Assembly (NCBI GenBank): GCA_029261135.1
Contig: JAJDBX010000037.1
Coordinates: 1 to 47,072 of the forward strand
DNA: 47,072 nt
Source of the DNA: Nitrospirota bacterium
GTDB taxonomy: Bacteria > Nitrospirota > Nitrospiria > SBBL01 > JAADHI01
Direction of reading: 5' to 3'
The notes below the pieces were generated by a model. That model was not told the origin of the DNA and did no database searches. It was given only the letters and a program-made list of their open reading frames with translations. A program made the position numbers and the translations under genes. Below, one piece after another: positions 7,212-16,815 of the stretch; the first letter of the stretch is position 1; each line of letters starts with the position of its first letter.

Positions 7212-8561
7212 ATGCGCATCTTTCATTATTCTCATGACACCTATGGGCTTGGCCATATCCGGAGAACCCTTGCCATCGCGGAACAGCTGGCTTCTGATTT
7301 TCCTCTGGCAACACAACTCGTGGTCTCCGGAACACCTCAACCCAGCTGCTTTAAACTACCGAATCGACTCGATTTCATCAAACTTCCGGATATTGATAAG
7401 CCATCTAATAAAAAGGTTCACGCACCCTCCCTTTTGCTCTCTTTTGATGAGCTTAAAACATTCCGAGAAAAGATCATCTTGGATGCGATCAGACATTTCA
7501 ATCCGGATGTCGTGTTGGTGGATAAATCTCCGGCAGGCGTTTATGGAGAACTCTTGCCTTCTCTGGATTATCTGAAACACGAACGGCCTGAGACAAAGCT
7601 GATTTTGGGATTGTCCGACATTGAAGACAGCGCAATGATGCATCGGCAAAACGAACGGCCTGGAACAAACCCTTTTGCTAGAATCGGAGATATTAACGAT
7701 GAAACAAGGGTCTGTGATCTATGGGAAGATCAAGACCTGCATGGTTTGATGGAGGATCAGTATGATCTAATTTTACATTATGGCAATCGGAAGGTTTATG
7801 ATCCTGTGAGCGAGTATCGTCTTTCCCGGAAAGTAGAGAGGAAAATGGTTTCTTGCGGTTACATCGGGCGGACTTCTCCCATCTACCCAAAAGAGCAGAT
7901 TCGTCATTCATTAAAGATGAAAACTGATCGGCTTGTTGTTGTTACCGCAGGCGGTGGTGATGATGGGTTTGGCATGCTGGACTTCTATTTAAAAACGCTT
8001 TCTTTATCTCAAGACCAAGGCACCTTGCCCTTCGATTCACTCGTTGTTCCAGGCCCTTTGCTGTCCACAGCGAGCCGCAGCCAGCTTCAATCTTATCGAT
8101 CAAGGGGTCTTCCTTTTACATTTCTCAATTCAACTAATGATCTGTTCAGTTATCTCAACGCTGCCGACCTTGTGATCTCAATGGGTGGATATAACTCCCT
8201 TTGCGAAATCTTATCCCTTCGTAAACGGATGATCGTTATCCCCCACATCAAACCGCGTTTTGAACAACTCATTCGAGCGGGTCGCTTTGCCGCCCGCGGT
8301 CTCCTCGAGATGATTCATCCTGAGAAATTGACGTCGGAAATCCTCCTTAGAACAATTCATGAGAGTTTAAATGGGAGAGAATTCGTAACGACTGAAGAGG
8401 CGGGCCTGGAGATGAACGGAGCCTCGAACGCCAGCCGGGCCATTAAAAGCTTGTTCAGAAAGAAAGCGCCGATAGATCGAATAAGCCGCAGAAACCACGT
8501 TGAGCTTAAGACGCTTCCCTCTCATAAAATATCTCCCGAACCTCTTTCCGCGTTTTCCTGA
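7212..8561 (+). CDS. MurG-like glycosyltransferase 1 (GT-B fold)
   Basis: A 449-residue cytoplasmic protein. The N-terminus MRIFHYSHDTYGLGHIRRT holds the Gly-rich GLGH loop at about residues 11-14, typical of COG4671/MurG-like GT-B enzymes. The C-terminal donor half contains VTAGGGDDGFG and the MurG-like ISMGGYNSLCEIL signature near residues 325-335, followed by PHIKPRFEQLIRA. It probably transfers a sugar from a nucleotide donor to a lipid-linked or soluble glycan acceptor; the substrate is unknown. The start at 7212 is preferred over 7200 because GGAG lies six bases upstream. A close paralogue follows 10 bases downstream. It is the first gene of the glycan cluster. Confidence 0.85.
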   Translation: MRIFHYSHDTYGLGHIRRTLAIAEQLASDFPLATQLVVSGTPQPSCFKLPNRLDFIKLPDIDKPSNKKVHAPSLLLSFDELKTFREKIILDAIRHFNPDVVLVDKSPAGVYGELLPSLDYLKHERPETKLILGLSDIEDSAMMHRQNERPGTNPFARIGDINDETRVCDLWEDQDLHGLMEDQYDLILHYGNRKVYDPVSEYRLSRKVERKMVSCGYIGRTSPIYPKEQIRHSLKMKTDRLVVVTAGGGDDGFGMLDFYLKTLSLSQDQGTLPFDSLVVPGPLLSTASRSQLQSYRSRGLPFTFLNSTNDLFSYLNAADLVISMGGYNSLCEILSLRKRMIVIPHIKPRFEQLIRAGRFAARGLLEMIHPEKLTSEILLRTIHESLNGREFVTTEEAGLEMNGASNASRAIKSLFRKKAPIDRISRRNHVELKTLPSHKISPEPLSAFS

Positions 8562-8571
8562 AGTCTTGATC

Positions 8572-9741
8572 ATGAAGAAGATGAAACGATTATTGGTTTA
8601 TTCCCATGATACATATGGTCTTGGAAATATTCGGCGTATGCTCTCAATCTGTAGCTATCTGATTGAACATTTTCAGGATCTCTCTATCCTTGTCATCTCA
8701 AGTTCTCCCATGATTCATGCGCTTCAGATGCCGAACCGGCTCGATTACCTTAAACTCCCATGCCTGCACCGATCTGAAGAGGAGGGCTATACCGTAAAGT
8801 TTCTCGGGACAGAAATCGAAGAAACAATAAAACTGCGCGCGAGCTTGATCCGCTCTGCCGTCTTTAGCTTCAGACCGGAACTTTTTCTTATTGATAAAAA
8901 ACCCTTCGGGATCAATAACGAATTAGAAGATTCACTCCATTACATCAATCGTCACCTTCCCGAGACTAAGGTCGTCCTCCTTCTACGCGATATTCTAGAT
9001 AATCCGGAATCGACGATCAGAGTCTGGAAAAAGAACAGTTACTTCAAAGTCATTGAACGCTTTTATGATCTTGTTCTCGTTGTCGGAACTTCAGAAGTAT
9101 TTAATGTGACCAAAGAATATAGATTTCCGGAAGCAGTTTCCAAGAAGGTCCACTTTTGTGGATATATTGCTCGTGAGCACGGCCTGAAGACGCGTGAAAC
9201 CATCAGACAAGAATTGGGGATTGGAAGAGATTCTTTGGTGCTGGTCACGCCGGGCGGCGGACAGGATGGGTATCGACTTCTTGAGACATATATTTCCGGA
9301 CTCGATCTTATTCCGCATGGTGTTAAAAGCCTGGTGATCAGCGGGCCAGAAATGCCGAAAGCTCAAAGAAGTTTTCTCTCTGAGGCAATGCTCAGATTTC
9401 GCTCTCTGAAGGTCTTGGAATTTACCGAGGATATGATGAGCTATATGGATGCCGCCGATCTTGTCATTTCTATGGGAGGATACAACACGCTGTGTGAAAT
9501 CCTGACGCTGAGGAAGCGCGCCATTGTTGTGCCAAGAGTGAAACCGGTAGAAGAACAGGCCATCCGTGCCGAGCGGATGGCAAAGTTAAACTTGTTTAGG
9601 ACAATTCACCCGAATCAACTGAACCCTCATAAACTGGCATCGATACTCACCGAAGAACTTCAGGATAAAGCAAAGCGCACTTGCAACGAATTGGATATGA
9701 ATGCTTTGCCCAGAATTACAGCGTTGCTTGCATCCTTATGA
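8572..9741 (+). CDS. MurG-like glycosyltransferase 2 (tandem paralogue)
   Basis: About 389 residues with the same layout as its upstream neighbour: RLLVYSHDTYGLGNIRRM at the N-terminus, VTPGGGQDGYRLL at the start of the donor domain and ISMGGYNTLCEILTLRKRAI in the donor site. The GLGH of the first copy is GLGN here, so His is replaced by Asn in the acceptor-side loop. The start is set at 8572, ten bases after the preceding stop; 8581 is a possible alternative and in-frame codons upstream would overlap the previous gene. The pair arose by tandem duplication and probably adds two related sugars or makes successive linkages. Confidence 0.84.
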   Translation: MKKMKRLLVYSHDTYGLGNIRRMLSICSYLIEHFQDLSILVISSSPMIHALQMPNRLDYLKLPCLHRSEEEGYTVKFLGTEIEETIKLRASLIRSAVFSFRPELFLIDKKPFGINNELEDSLHYINRHLPETKVVLLLRDILDNPESTIRVWKKNSYFKVIERFYDLVLVVGTSEVFNVTKEYRFPEAVSKKVHFCGYIAREHGLKTRETIRQELGIGRDSLVLVTPGGGQDGYRLLETYISGLDLIPHGVKSLVISGPEMPKAQRSFLSEAMLRFRSLKVLEFTEDMMSYMDAADLVISMGGYNTLCEILTLRKRAIVVPRVKPVEEQAIRAERMAKLNLFRTIHPNQLNPHKLASILTEELQDKAKRTCNELDMNALPRITALLASL

Positions 9742-9809
9742 ATAGATCAAGAAGTCGCGTCTTCAAAGATTTCGCATTTATTTTTTGTGATGGATCAATC
9801 CAATCATGA

Positions 9810-9832
9810 AGCAGAGAAATGAAGTCTCTGCT
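9810..9832. other. Small hairpin in the 108-bp gap
   Basis: AGCAGAGA (9810-9817), a 7-nt loop and TCTCTGCT (9825-9832), just upstream of the next RBS. There is no U-run, so it is not a clear terminator. Confidence 0.45.
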
Positions 9833-9849
9833 GATAAAGGCAATAAAGA

Positions 9850-11178
9850 ATGAGCATTAAAAACGATCAAACTGAAATCGCCTACATTATGAAGGAATAT
9901 CCTCGTCTTTCAGAGACCTTCATTATGAACGAGATCTCACTTCTGGAAAATATGGGCTTGAATATCCAAGTATTTTCTGTAAAAAAACCCTCAACATCAT
10001 CAAAACAACACTCGACGTCTCGCCCGCTTCGGTCTGAAGTTACATATCTTCCTTCGGTCACATCCTTATCAGGGAGCAGTTTATTGGGCTGGCTTTGGGT
10101 GAACCTGTCTAAGTTTACTCAAAGTCACTTTTATTTATTGAGGCGACGGCCTTGGGCCTATCTATCCACATGGCTTCAGGTTGTTCAGATGACGGTTCGG
10201 TATCGTTCGGGGTTTTTCGATAAACCAAAGAAGACCTTTATTAAGGAGTTCCTTCAAGCAGGATATATCGCAAGTCAAATACTCACCTCGGGTCGTATTG
10301 GTCATCTGCACGGTCATTTTTGTCATGGATCGACAACCATCACCATGTTTGTAAGTCAACTCACGAATATTTCTTTTAGTTTTACAGCACACGCAAAGGA
10401 CATTTATCTATCGAAATTGAATCCAGGAGATCTTCTCAAAAGAAAAATAAAAAAATCTCGGTTTGTTGCGACCTGTACCGGGGCAAACCAGGCCTACCTC
10501 AGCAAGCTCTGCCAGGGGAATCAAGCCGTCCATACAATTTATCATGGCTTAGATCTCCGTGTTTTTAAACCGATTGAAGGAAATAGAGGTTCTCAAGAAA
10601 GACCGATTATTTTGTCTGTGGGTCGCTTTGTTGAAAAGAAGGGTTTTGTCTATTTGGTAAAAGCGTGTAGGGCCTTAAAAGATAGAGGATACAATTTCCA
10701 ATGCAGGATTGTCGGTGAACCAGATGAACAAACAGAAGTGATTAAGAAATTGATCCAAGACTTAGGATTAAAGGAGAACATCCTCATCACCGATGGCGTG
10801 ACCCAGGAAGCCTTAAGAAAAATATACAACGAATGTACTGTCTTTGTTCTGCCCTGTCAAATTGTGGATAACGGTGACCGCGATGGCATCCCTAATGTCT
10901 TGGTAGAAGCTATGGCAATGGAAATCCCGGTGATTTCTACGTCAATATCGGGCATACCCGAACTGATTGACGATGGAATCGATGGGCTATTGGTCCCACA
11001 GAAAGATGTCAAGGCTTTGGCAGATGCACTTGAAAAAACCCTAAAAGATCCAGTAGTCAGAGTGAAATTAGGCCAAGCTGCTAGAGAAAAAGTGTCTGCA
11101 CGATTCAACTCAAATAAAACAAATATCGCCTTAAAGGATTTATTTGTATCGTGTGTAGAACGAGGGAATCATTTTTAA
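9850..11178 (+). CDS. GT4-family glycosyltransferase, WcaL-like
   Basis: A 442-residue GT-B enzyme. The opening IAYIMKEYPRLSETFIMNEI and the central HLHGHFCHGST ... FTAHAKDIY blocks are typical of the WcaL/AmsK-like branch of GT4 retaining transferases used in exopolysaccharide assembly. The donor site shows VGRFVEKKGF near residue 258 and the EX7E-type region NVLVEAMAMEIPVISTSISG preceded by GDRDGIP. It is preceded by a 108-base gap with a small hairpin, the largest gap early in the cluster, so an internal promoter is possible. AAAGG lies 9 bases before the ATG. Its stop overlaps the next start as TAATG. Confidence 0.9.
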   Translation: MSIKNDQTEIAYIMKEYPRLSETFIMNEISLLENMGLNIQVFSVKKPSTSSKQHSTSRPLRSEVTYLPSVTSLSGSSLLGWLWVNLSKFTQSHFYLLRRRPWAYLSTWLQVVQMTVRYRSGFFDKPKKTFIKEFLQAGYIASQILTSGRIGHLHGHFCHGSTTITMFVSQLTNISFSFTAHAKDIYLSKLNPGDLLKRKIKKSRFVATCTGANQAYLSKLCQGNQAVHTIYHGLDLRVFKPIEGNRGSQERPIILSVGRFVEKKGFVYLVKACRALKDRGYNFQCRIVGEPDEQTEVIKKLIQDLGLKENILITDGVTQEALRKIYNECTVFVLPCQIVDNGDRDGIPNVLVEAMAMEIPVISTSISGIPELIDDGIDGLLVPQKDVKALADALEKTLKDPVVRVKLGQAAREKVSARFNSNKTNIALKDLFVSCVERGNHF

Positions 11179-13220
11179 TGACCAACATTGAGATAAATAA
11201 CGCAACCGGTATCTTTCGTGAGCCCTATCGGTATTGGTCTCCGGAGAAACTCTTGTCTTATTTCCAGAATCGAACCGGGATCCACTATTTTCCTGTCATC
11301 GACGAAACAGAAACGCGTCGAAAAAAGATAGAGAATATTCTCCTGAATCGTTTTGAATTTAATCATGAGTCATATTGTTTGTCAGAAGCTTTTGAGTGGA
11401 CTGATAATCCGAGTTCGGATATCGAGTGGTTGATACTGTTTCATAAGTTCTACTACTCAGTCGGATTAGGAATCGCCTTTCATGAAACGAAAGATCGACG
11501 GTATCTTCAAAAATGGATCGACCTGACTACTTCCTGGATCAACACAGTTTCTCCAGGGTTTCTATCAAGCGATGTGGCGGGAAGGCGTATCCAGAACTGG
11601 ATCTATGCACATTACTATTTCGTCACCCTTAATCCGACGGTACAACTTCCTTCAATATTTTATATCCAATTTTTGAAATCAATGAACGATCAAGTCATCC
11701 ATCTTGCAAATCACTTAACTCCGGCCCGTAACCATCGAACTTTGGAACTCTATTCAATTTTTTTAGCAGCCGTCGTTTTCCATGAGTTAAAGGGCTCTGA
11801 TATGTGGCTTGCATTTGCTAAAGAGGAGCTTCTGAAGAATATCCAGACAGACATTCTCGCAGACGGCGTCCATTGCGAGCTTTCTACAGATTACCACCAC
11901 ATTGTCCTTAAAAATTATCTCAATATTCGAAAACTGGCATCTCTTAATCACATTTCTATGCCTGAAGAGATGGATAAGCAGATCATGAAGGCACTCGAAT
12001 TTTCTATTTATGTTCATAAACCGGATGGTTTTATTCCTTCGCTCAGTGATGGCGATGTCGGAAGTTATTTAGATCTTTTAAGAGAAGGGCATCTGCTCTA
12101 TGGTTGCGAAAAAATGTTATATGCCGCTTCCAAAGGAAAATCGGGTCATCCTCCTTTGGAAAGGTCAAAAGGGTTTGTCGAAAGCGGATACTATATCCTC
12201 CGGAGCGGGTGGGGAAATAGCGCAAAAGCATATGAAGACGAGCGCTACCTTGTTTTTGATTGCGGCCCATTGGGGGCGGGAAACCATGGACATCTGGATT
12301 GTCTGAGTTTTGAAATGGCGGCCTACGGCCAGTCGTTAATCGTCGATCCGGGACGCTACACCTACGATGAATCTGGAGGCATCAATTGGCGTGTCCGATT
12401 CCGCGGAACGGCCTATCACAACACGGTACTCATCAATCAAAAGAATCAGACACGCTACGCCTTTCATAAAAAGAAATTTAAAATAAAAGGCCCGGAACCG
12501 GATCAGGAGATCAAAACCTTTATAAGTGAGCCAGGATTTGACTTTATCCACGGAGTGGCTCGTAGTCACGAGTACGAAGCTACACACGAGCGAAAAATCT
12601 TTTTTGCCTGTGCTGAATATTGGATTATATCAGATCTTTTACGGGCTGAATCATCACATGAATATGATCGGTTCTTTCATCTTTCTGATCAAGCCGATGG
12701 AAAGGTTTCAGTCATAGATGATCAGGATACTCTATTGGTGAATGCCCCTCATTTGATCATGGCGCAAGCCCATGATCCACAGGTGAACCTTTTTGTGGAG
12801 GAAGGCTACGTTTCTAAAACTTACGGAGTAAAATTGCGTGCGCCCGTTCTCCGTTACGCGAGCCATGCCGCTAATGCGATTTACCATACGATACTCTATC
12901 CGTATAAAAGGGAAAAACCCGAAATTTCTGTGGAAGTATTGCCTGTTTTATATAACGCCCAAGTTTGTGACAGTGCTCAAGCTTCGGCGCTATGTATCAC
13001 GATTTCTAAAAATGGACAAACGCATAAAGACTATTATTTCAGTAAAGACCCTGATTGCATTGAAACATGCACTTTCGGAGATTTTTCCTACAGTGGCACG
13101 CTCCTTTTTATTAGAAAAGATCCGAAGGGAAACATAACGGCTCTTCATAAAGATTCGGGAAAAATATTTAAAGAGGAGTCATCCTTCATATCACTAGGAC
13201 AGCGCTTCTTAACCAGGTGA
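11178..13220 (+). CDS. Heparinase II/III-like protein 1, no signal peptide
   Basis: A 680-residue protein with the family's two parts: an N-terminal alpha/alpha-toroid (about 1-330, containing RNHRTLELYSIFLAAVVF) and a C-terminal beta-sandwich with GAGNHGHLDCLSFEMAAYG (His370, His372), VDPGRYTY and AYHNTVLINQKNQ. The family cleaves uronic-acid polysaccharides by beta-elimination; relatives inside biosynthetic clusters may edit or epimerise glycans. No export signal is visible, so this one should act in the cytoplasm unless exported otherwise. The start at 11178 is supported by GAGGGA about 10 bases upstream and the TAATG overlap. A paralogue follows. Confidence 0.86.
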   Translation: MTNIEINNATGIFREPYRYWSPEKLLSYFQNRTGIHYFPVIDETETRRKKIENILLNRFEFNHESYCLSEAFEWTDNPSSDIEWLILFHKFYYSVGLGIAFHETKDRRYLQKWIDLTTSWINTVSPGFLSSDVAGRRIQNWIYAHYYFVTLNPTVQLPSIFYIQFLKSMNDQVIHLANHLTPARNHRTLELYSIFLAAVVFHELKGSDMWLAFAKEELLKNIQTDILADGVHCELSTDYHHIVLKNYLNIRKLASLNHISMPEEMDKQIMKALEFSIYVHKPDGFIPSLSDGDVGSYLDLLREGHLLYGCEKMLYAASKGKSGHPPLERSKGFVESGYYILRSGWGNSAKAYEDERYLVFDCGPLGAGNHGHLDCLSFEMAAYGQSLIVDPGRYTYDESGGINWRVRFRGTAYHNTVLINQKNQTRYAFHKKKFKIKGPEPDQEIKTFISEPGFDFIHGVARSHEYEATHERKIFFACAEYWIISDLLRAESSHEYDRFFHLSDQADGKVSVIDDQDTLLVNAPHLIMAQAHDPQVNLFVEEGYVSKTYGVKLRAPVLRYASHAANAIYHTILYPYKREKPEISVEVLPVLYNAQVCDSAQASALCITISKNGQTHKDYYFSKDPDCIETCTFGDFSYSGTLLFIRKDPKGNITALHKDSGKIFKEESSFISLGQRFLTR

Positions 13221-13272
13221 AGCCTACTACAAGTGAATGCAATTGATTCCTAAAATATCGGAAGAAAATTCT

Positions 13273-15423
13273 ATGATCTTGAGTCACGACAATCCTCCTT
13301 TTAATTTTTTGTCAGCACCATATGATTCCATGGGTTCAAAGGCCTTGTTGTCTTATTTTCAAAATCGGGATACGGTTCGACATTTCCCTCTTTCAAAAGG
13401 CTCAAGAGACTATGGACAAAAGGCTGATCAGATTATTGAACATGTTTTTTCTTTTAATAATGAAACCCACCATTTTTCTAAAAGTTTTGATTGGAAGGTC
13501 AATCCTAGTCACGATATTGAATGGCTTATTTTGCTACATAAATTTTATTTTGCGAATGATCTGGGTAAAGCTTATGCATATTCTAAAAATGAAAAATACG
13601 CTAAAAAATGGGTTGAGCTTCTTTTATCTTGGATAAAAAATGTACCCGAAGGGTTCATTAATAGCCAAGTCACCGGGAGAAGAGTGCAGCAATGGGTTCT
13701 GTCTTATCGTTACTTTATCCCAGAAAGCGCTTGCGCTGAGATACAGCCTTTTTTTCTGATTGCGTTCCTCAAATCTATTCACTTACAGGTTCGTTACTTA
13801 ACAAAAAACTTAACAGCCTCAGGAAACCACCGAACCATCGAGTTGTACGCGATCTTCTTGGTTGCCACCCTCTTTCCAGAACTGCGCGATTCGGACATCT
13901 TCCTCACCTTTTCCATAACGGAAATTCTCAAAAATATGCAACAAGACCTCCTTTTAGATGGGGTACAGAAGGAGCTTTCACCGGATTATCATCATACGGT
14001 ACTCAAAAACTACCTCAAAATTAAAGAACTCGCCACTTTAAACGAAATCCCTTTACCACTCGAATGTGACCATCTCATCCAGAAAGCACTCGAATTTTCA
14101 CTCTATATACACAAACCAGCAGGTTTCATCCCGGCTGTGAGTGACGGAGATCGTAACAGTTATCTTCCTTTACTGAAAAAAGGAGTTGAATATTATCGGG
14201 ATCCACACCTGCTTTATGTTATTTCTCAAGGGAAAGAAGGCTCATCTCCGCCGTCTCGATCAAAAGGATTTCGTGAGAGTGGATACTATGTCCTCCGAAG
14301 CGACTGGGGGGAAATGCCCTACGATGAAGGACTTTATTTCTTTTTTGACTGTGGACCGCTGGGAGCAGGAACGCATGGTCATTACGATCTTCTCAATTTC
14401 GAAATGTCGGCCTATGGTCACGACCTGATTGTCGACCCTGGAAGATATACTTATAGCGAAGAGAGCGATGACGGCGTCAATTGGAGAAAAATATTTAAAG
14501 GAACCGCCTCCCATAATACCGTGCTTGTTGATGGGAAAGATCAGACCTCGTATCGGCGTGGGAAACCAATCAGTCCAGAACCGAAGGCTGTTTTAACGGA
14601 ATTTACCACTGCCGAGGGATTCGATTTTATTGCTGGGAAAGCTGTCAGTCAAGAGTATCCGGTGGTCCATGAACGGAATGTTTTCTTCCTTCCCTCCGAA
14701 TATTGGATTATCTCAGATAGATTACAGGGAGAGGGGTCTCATCATTATGCCCTTAATTTTCACTTACACCCCAGGGCCGTTTGTCAGACTATCATTAAGC
14801 AACGCGAGAGAGGGATTGCTGTTACATCTCCGAATCTCATGATTGTGCAACCAAAGGTAGATAGGGTTTCATCTACGATAGTAGCCGGTTTTGTTTCTCC
14901 ACAATACGGGGTGAAACAAAAAGCGCCTATCATTACTTTTTCACAAAATTCAATCGGCCCGACGTTTTTTGATACCCTGCTTTACCCCTATCGAACCAAT
15001 GAGCCAGATATCTCGGTCGAAGAGATCCCTGTTTATCATCATGGGGTATTGTGTCCAAAAAAAGAAGTCACTGCCCTGAAAATCACAATTAAAGGAGATC
15101 AGGGCTTCTATTCTGACTATTTCTTACACACGCATGGAGCGGGACTGAAAGAATATGACTTTGAAGACATCACATATAAAGGGAAATTACTATTTCTTAG
15201 AAAAAACAAGCAAGGCCGCATCTTGAATTTACAGGCAAATCATATCGATTATATGAGCGTAAATGGACACCTCATCCTAAGCTTTGAAGGGTCACCAGGA
15301 AGAGTCAGCTATCAGAAGGAGATCCTTCACTGTGACACCGATGCCGTATCATTCAGGGTTGACTTAGAAAATGTTCAAAAAATTATTCATACGAAATCGG
15401 CAGACATTAAAAATTTTAATTAA
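13273..15423 (+). CDS. Heparinase II/III-like protein 2 (tandem paralogue)
   Basis: About 716 residues, homologous along its length to the preceding gene: YFQNRDTVRHFPLS near the start, GNHRTIELYAIFLVATLF in the toroid and GAGTHGHYDLLNFEMSAYG (His368, His370) with SHNTVLVDGKDQ in the beta domain. No signal peptide is seen. It has a longer tail than copy 1 (RKNKQGRILNLQAN and a further ~60 residues). The start at 13273 is favoured by GGAAGA just upstream; an ATG at 13237 lacks an RBS. With its partner it suggests an intracellular uronate-glycan processing step, for example trimming, quality control or C5 epimerisation (inference). Confidence 0.84.
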   Translation: MILSHDNPPFNFLSAPYDSMGSKALLSYFQNRDTVRHFPLSKGSRDYGQKADQIIEHVFSFNNETHHFSKSFDWKVNPSHDIEWLILLHKFYFANDLGKAYAYSKNEKYAKKWVELLLSWIKNVPEGFINSQVTGRRVQQWVLSYRYFIPESACAEIQPFFLIAFLKSIHLQVRYLTKNLTASGNHRTIELYAIFLVATLFPELRDSDIFLTFSITEILKNMQQDLLLDGVQKELSPDYHHTVLKNYLKIKELATLNEIPLPLECDHLIQKALEFSLYIHKPAGFIPAVSDGDRNSYLPLLKKGVEYYRDPHLLYVISQGKEGSSPPSRSKGFRESGYYVLRSDWGEMPYDEGLYFFFDCGPLGAGTHGHYDLLNFEMSAYGHDLIVDPGRYTYSEESDDGVNWRKIFKGTASHNTVLVDGKDQTSYRRGKPISPEPKAVLTEFTTAEGFDFIAGKAVSQEYPVVHERNVFFLPSEYWIISDRLQGEGSHHYALNFHLHPRAVCQTIIKQRERGIAVTSPNLMIVQPKVDRVSSTIVAGFVSPQYGVKQKAPIITFSQNSIGPTFFDTLLYPYRTNEPDISVEEIPVYHHGVLCPKKEVTALKITIKGDQGFYSDYFLHTHGAGLKEYDFEDITYKGKLLFLRKNKQGRILNLQANHIDYMSVNGHLILSFEGSPGRVSYQKEILHCDTDAVSFRVDLENVQKIIHTKSADIKNFN

Positions 15424-15430
15424 GGCAATT

Positions 15431-16801
15431 ATGCTACAAAAAAAAATAGATCCCCAATTTCCACAGATGACATTCGCCTTAGACATGACATTGGTGCGTG
15501 AGATCTTGCAAGAAAAATTGTTTGCTCATCCCCATAATCGAGGCGGTCGCTTTGTCATCGAATCGTGCAAGTTGGGTGAACAGCGATACAAACCGGGGAA
15601 AAGCTGTGTTTTATCCTATTGTCTACAGATTTTAAATACCGACAACAAGACAGTTCGAGAACAAATTCTTTATGCGAGGCTTTGTAAAGTAGGCGAAGGC
15701 TTGTCTTCATTTGAACGCGCGCGTCAAAAAGAGCAATTTGATTTAGAAGGTATTCTCCCGATTATTTTTCTCTCTGATCTTGAAATCGTCATTTGGACTT
15801 TTCCAAATGACCGGAAACTCACCCACTTACCCAAAATGTTTGACCTCTCTTTTCTGCATAACCTCCTACCGAAAAGACTGGCAGCCTTGGATCTTCTCCA
15901 ATCCAAACACTTGAAAACAATAAAGGCAGACGTGGTTCACTATTTGCCAGAGCGCTCTTGTATGGTCCGCTATGAATTGGGAATCGAAAATCGAAAATCG
16001 GGTGAAGTGAGTCCAAGGATTATTTTCGGAAAAATCTACCCGGATGAAAGCAGCGGAAATGTCTATCGCATCATGACCTCTTTATCGAGTCAAATAGAAG
16101 GGATGAGGGTCGCCAAACCCTTGGGGTATGACCCGGAGATTAAGGTTCTTTGGCAATCAGAGCTCCCGGGTCGACCTTTTGAGAAAGAGGAGATCAATAA
16201 GGATTGCGGAAAAATCATGGCACAAGTGGCGGTGACTCTTGCAAGATTTCATAGCAGCAACTTGAAGAGTCAAACCCAATTTAAATTTGAGGACATTAAG
16301 CCCCTTTTAAAAGAAACCTCTGCTCTCGTGGACAAAACTTATCCCCAATTGTCCAATCGTGTGCGATTACTGGTACAGACCCTACTTATTCAGTCTGAAA
16401 ATGTCGAACTTTTAACAACACCCATCACCCCGATTCATGGAGATTTGAAAATAGGGAATATGTTGATTGATAAGGGTAAGGTCGGCTTGATCGATATGGA
16501 TTGCGTCTGCCTCGGAGATCCACTGCATGACCTAGGTAGTTTTATCGCAAATTTTTATTATAACGGCATCCGCGTTGAATCTGATGAGAAACGGGTCAGA
16601 TGGCTTGTGGAGGAATTTTGTCGCGTTTATTCCAAGCAGGTGGAATGGGAAGTGTCTGATGCGCGTCTTCATTGGCACATCTCCGCAGCTTTCATCTATG
16701 AAATTGTCAGGAGAAGTATCCGTCAATGGAACGTGAGACGTCTGAAACACATCAATCAATATCTAGATCTGAGTGAACGTTATTGTTTCCAGAGCCGGTA
16801 A
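15431..16801 (+). CDS. APH-fold phosphotransferase 1 of the glycan cluster
   Basis: A 456-residue kinase-fold protein. The C-lobe has the canonical Brenner motif HGDLKIGN (His336-Asn343) and the metal-binding Asp in GLIDMD, then GDPLHDLGSFIAN. The N-terminal half carries YKPGKSCVLSY and later YLPERSCMVRY, which look like a duplicated N-lobe strand pair, plus the motif IWTFPNDRKLTHLP that is shared with the two related genes downstream. APH/choline-kinase-fold enzymes phosphorylate hydroxyls of sugars, alcohols or aminoglycosides; here the substrate is probably a sugar or glycan substituent rather than an antibiotic. The start at 15431 has AAGG just upstream and follows the previous stop by 7 bases. 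Confidence 0.8.
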   Translation: MLQKKIDPQFPQMTFALDMTLVREILQEKLFAHPHNRGGRFVIESCKLGEQRYKPGKSCVLSYCLQILNTDNKTVREQILYARLCKVGEGLSSFERARQKEQFDLEGILPIIFLSDLEIVIWTFPNDRKLTHLPKMFDLSFLHNLLPKRLAALDLLQSKHLKTIKADVVHYLPERSCMVRYELGIENRKSGEVSPRIIFGKIYPDESSGNVYRIMTSLSSQIEGMRVAKPLGYDPEIKVLWQSELPGRPFEKEEINKDCGKIMAQVAVTLARFHSSNLKSQTQFKFEDIKPLLKETSALVDKTYPQLSNRVRLLVQTLLIQSENVELLTTPITPIHGDLKIGNMLIDKGKVGLIDMDCVCLGDPLHDLGSFIANFYYNGIRVESDEKRVRWLVEEFCRVYSKQVEWEVSDARLHWHISAAFIYEIVRRSIRQWNVRRLKHINQYLDLSERYCFQSR

Positions 16802-16815
16802 AATCAGGACAAAAA

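Noticed and set aside
9810-9832. Intrinsic terminator before the WcaL-like gene
   Set aside because: The stem is only 8 bp and no T-run follows.
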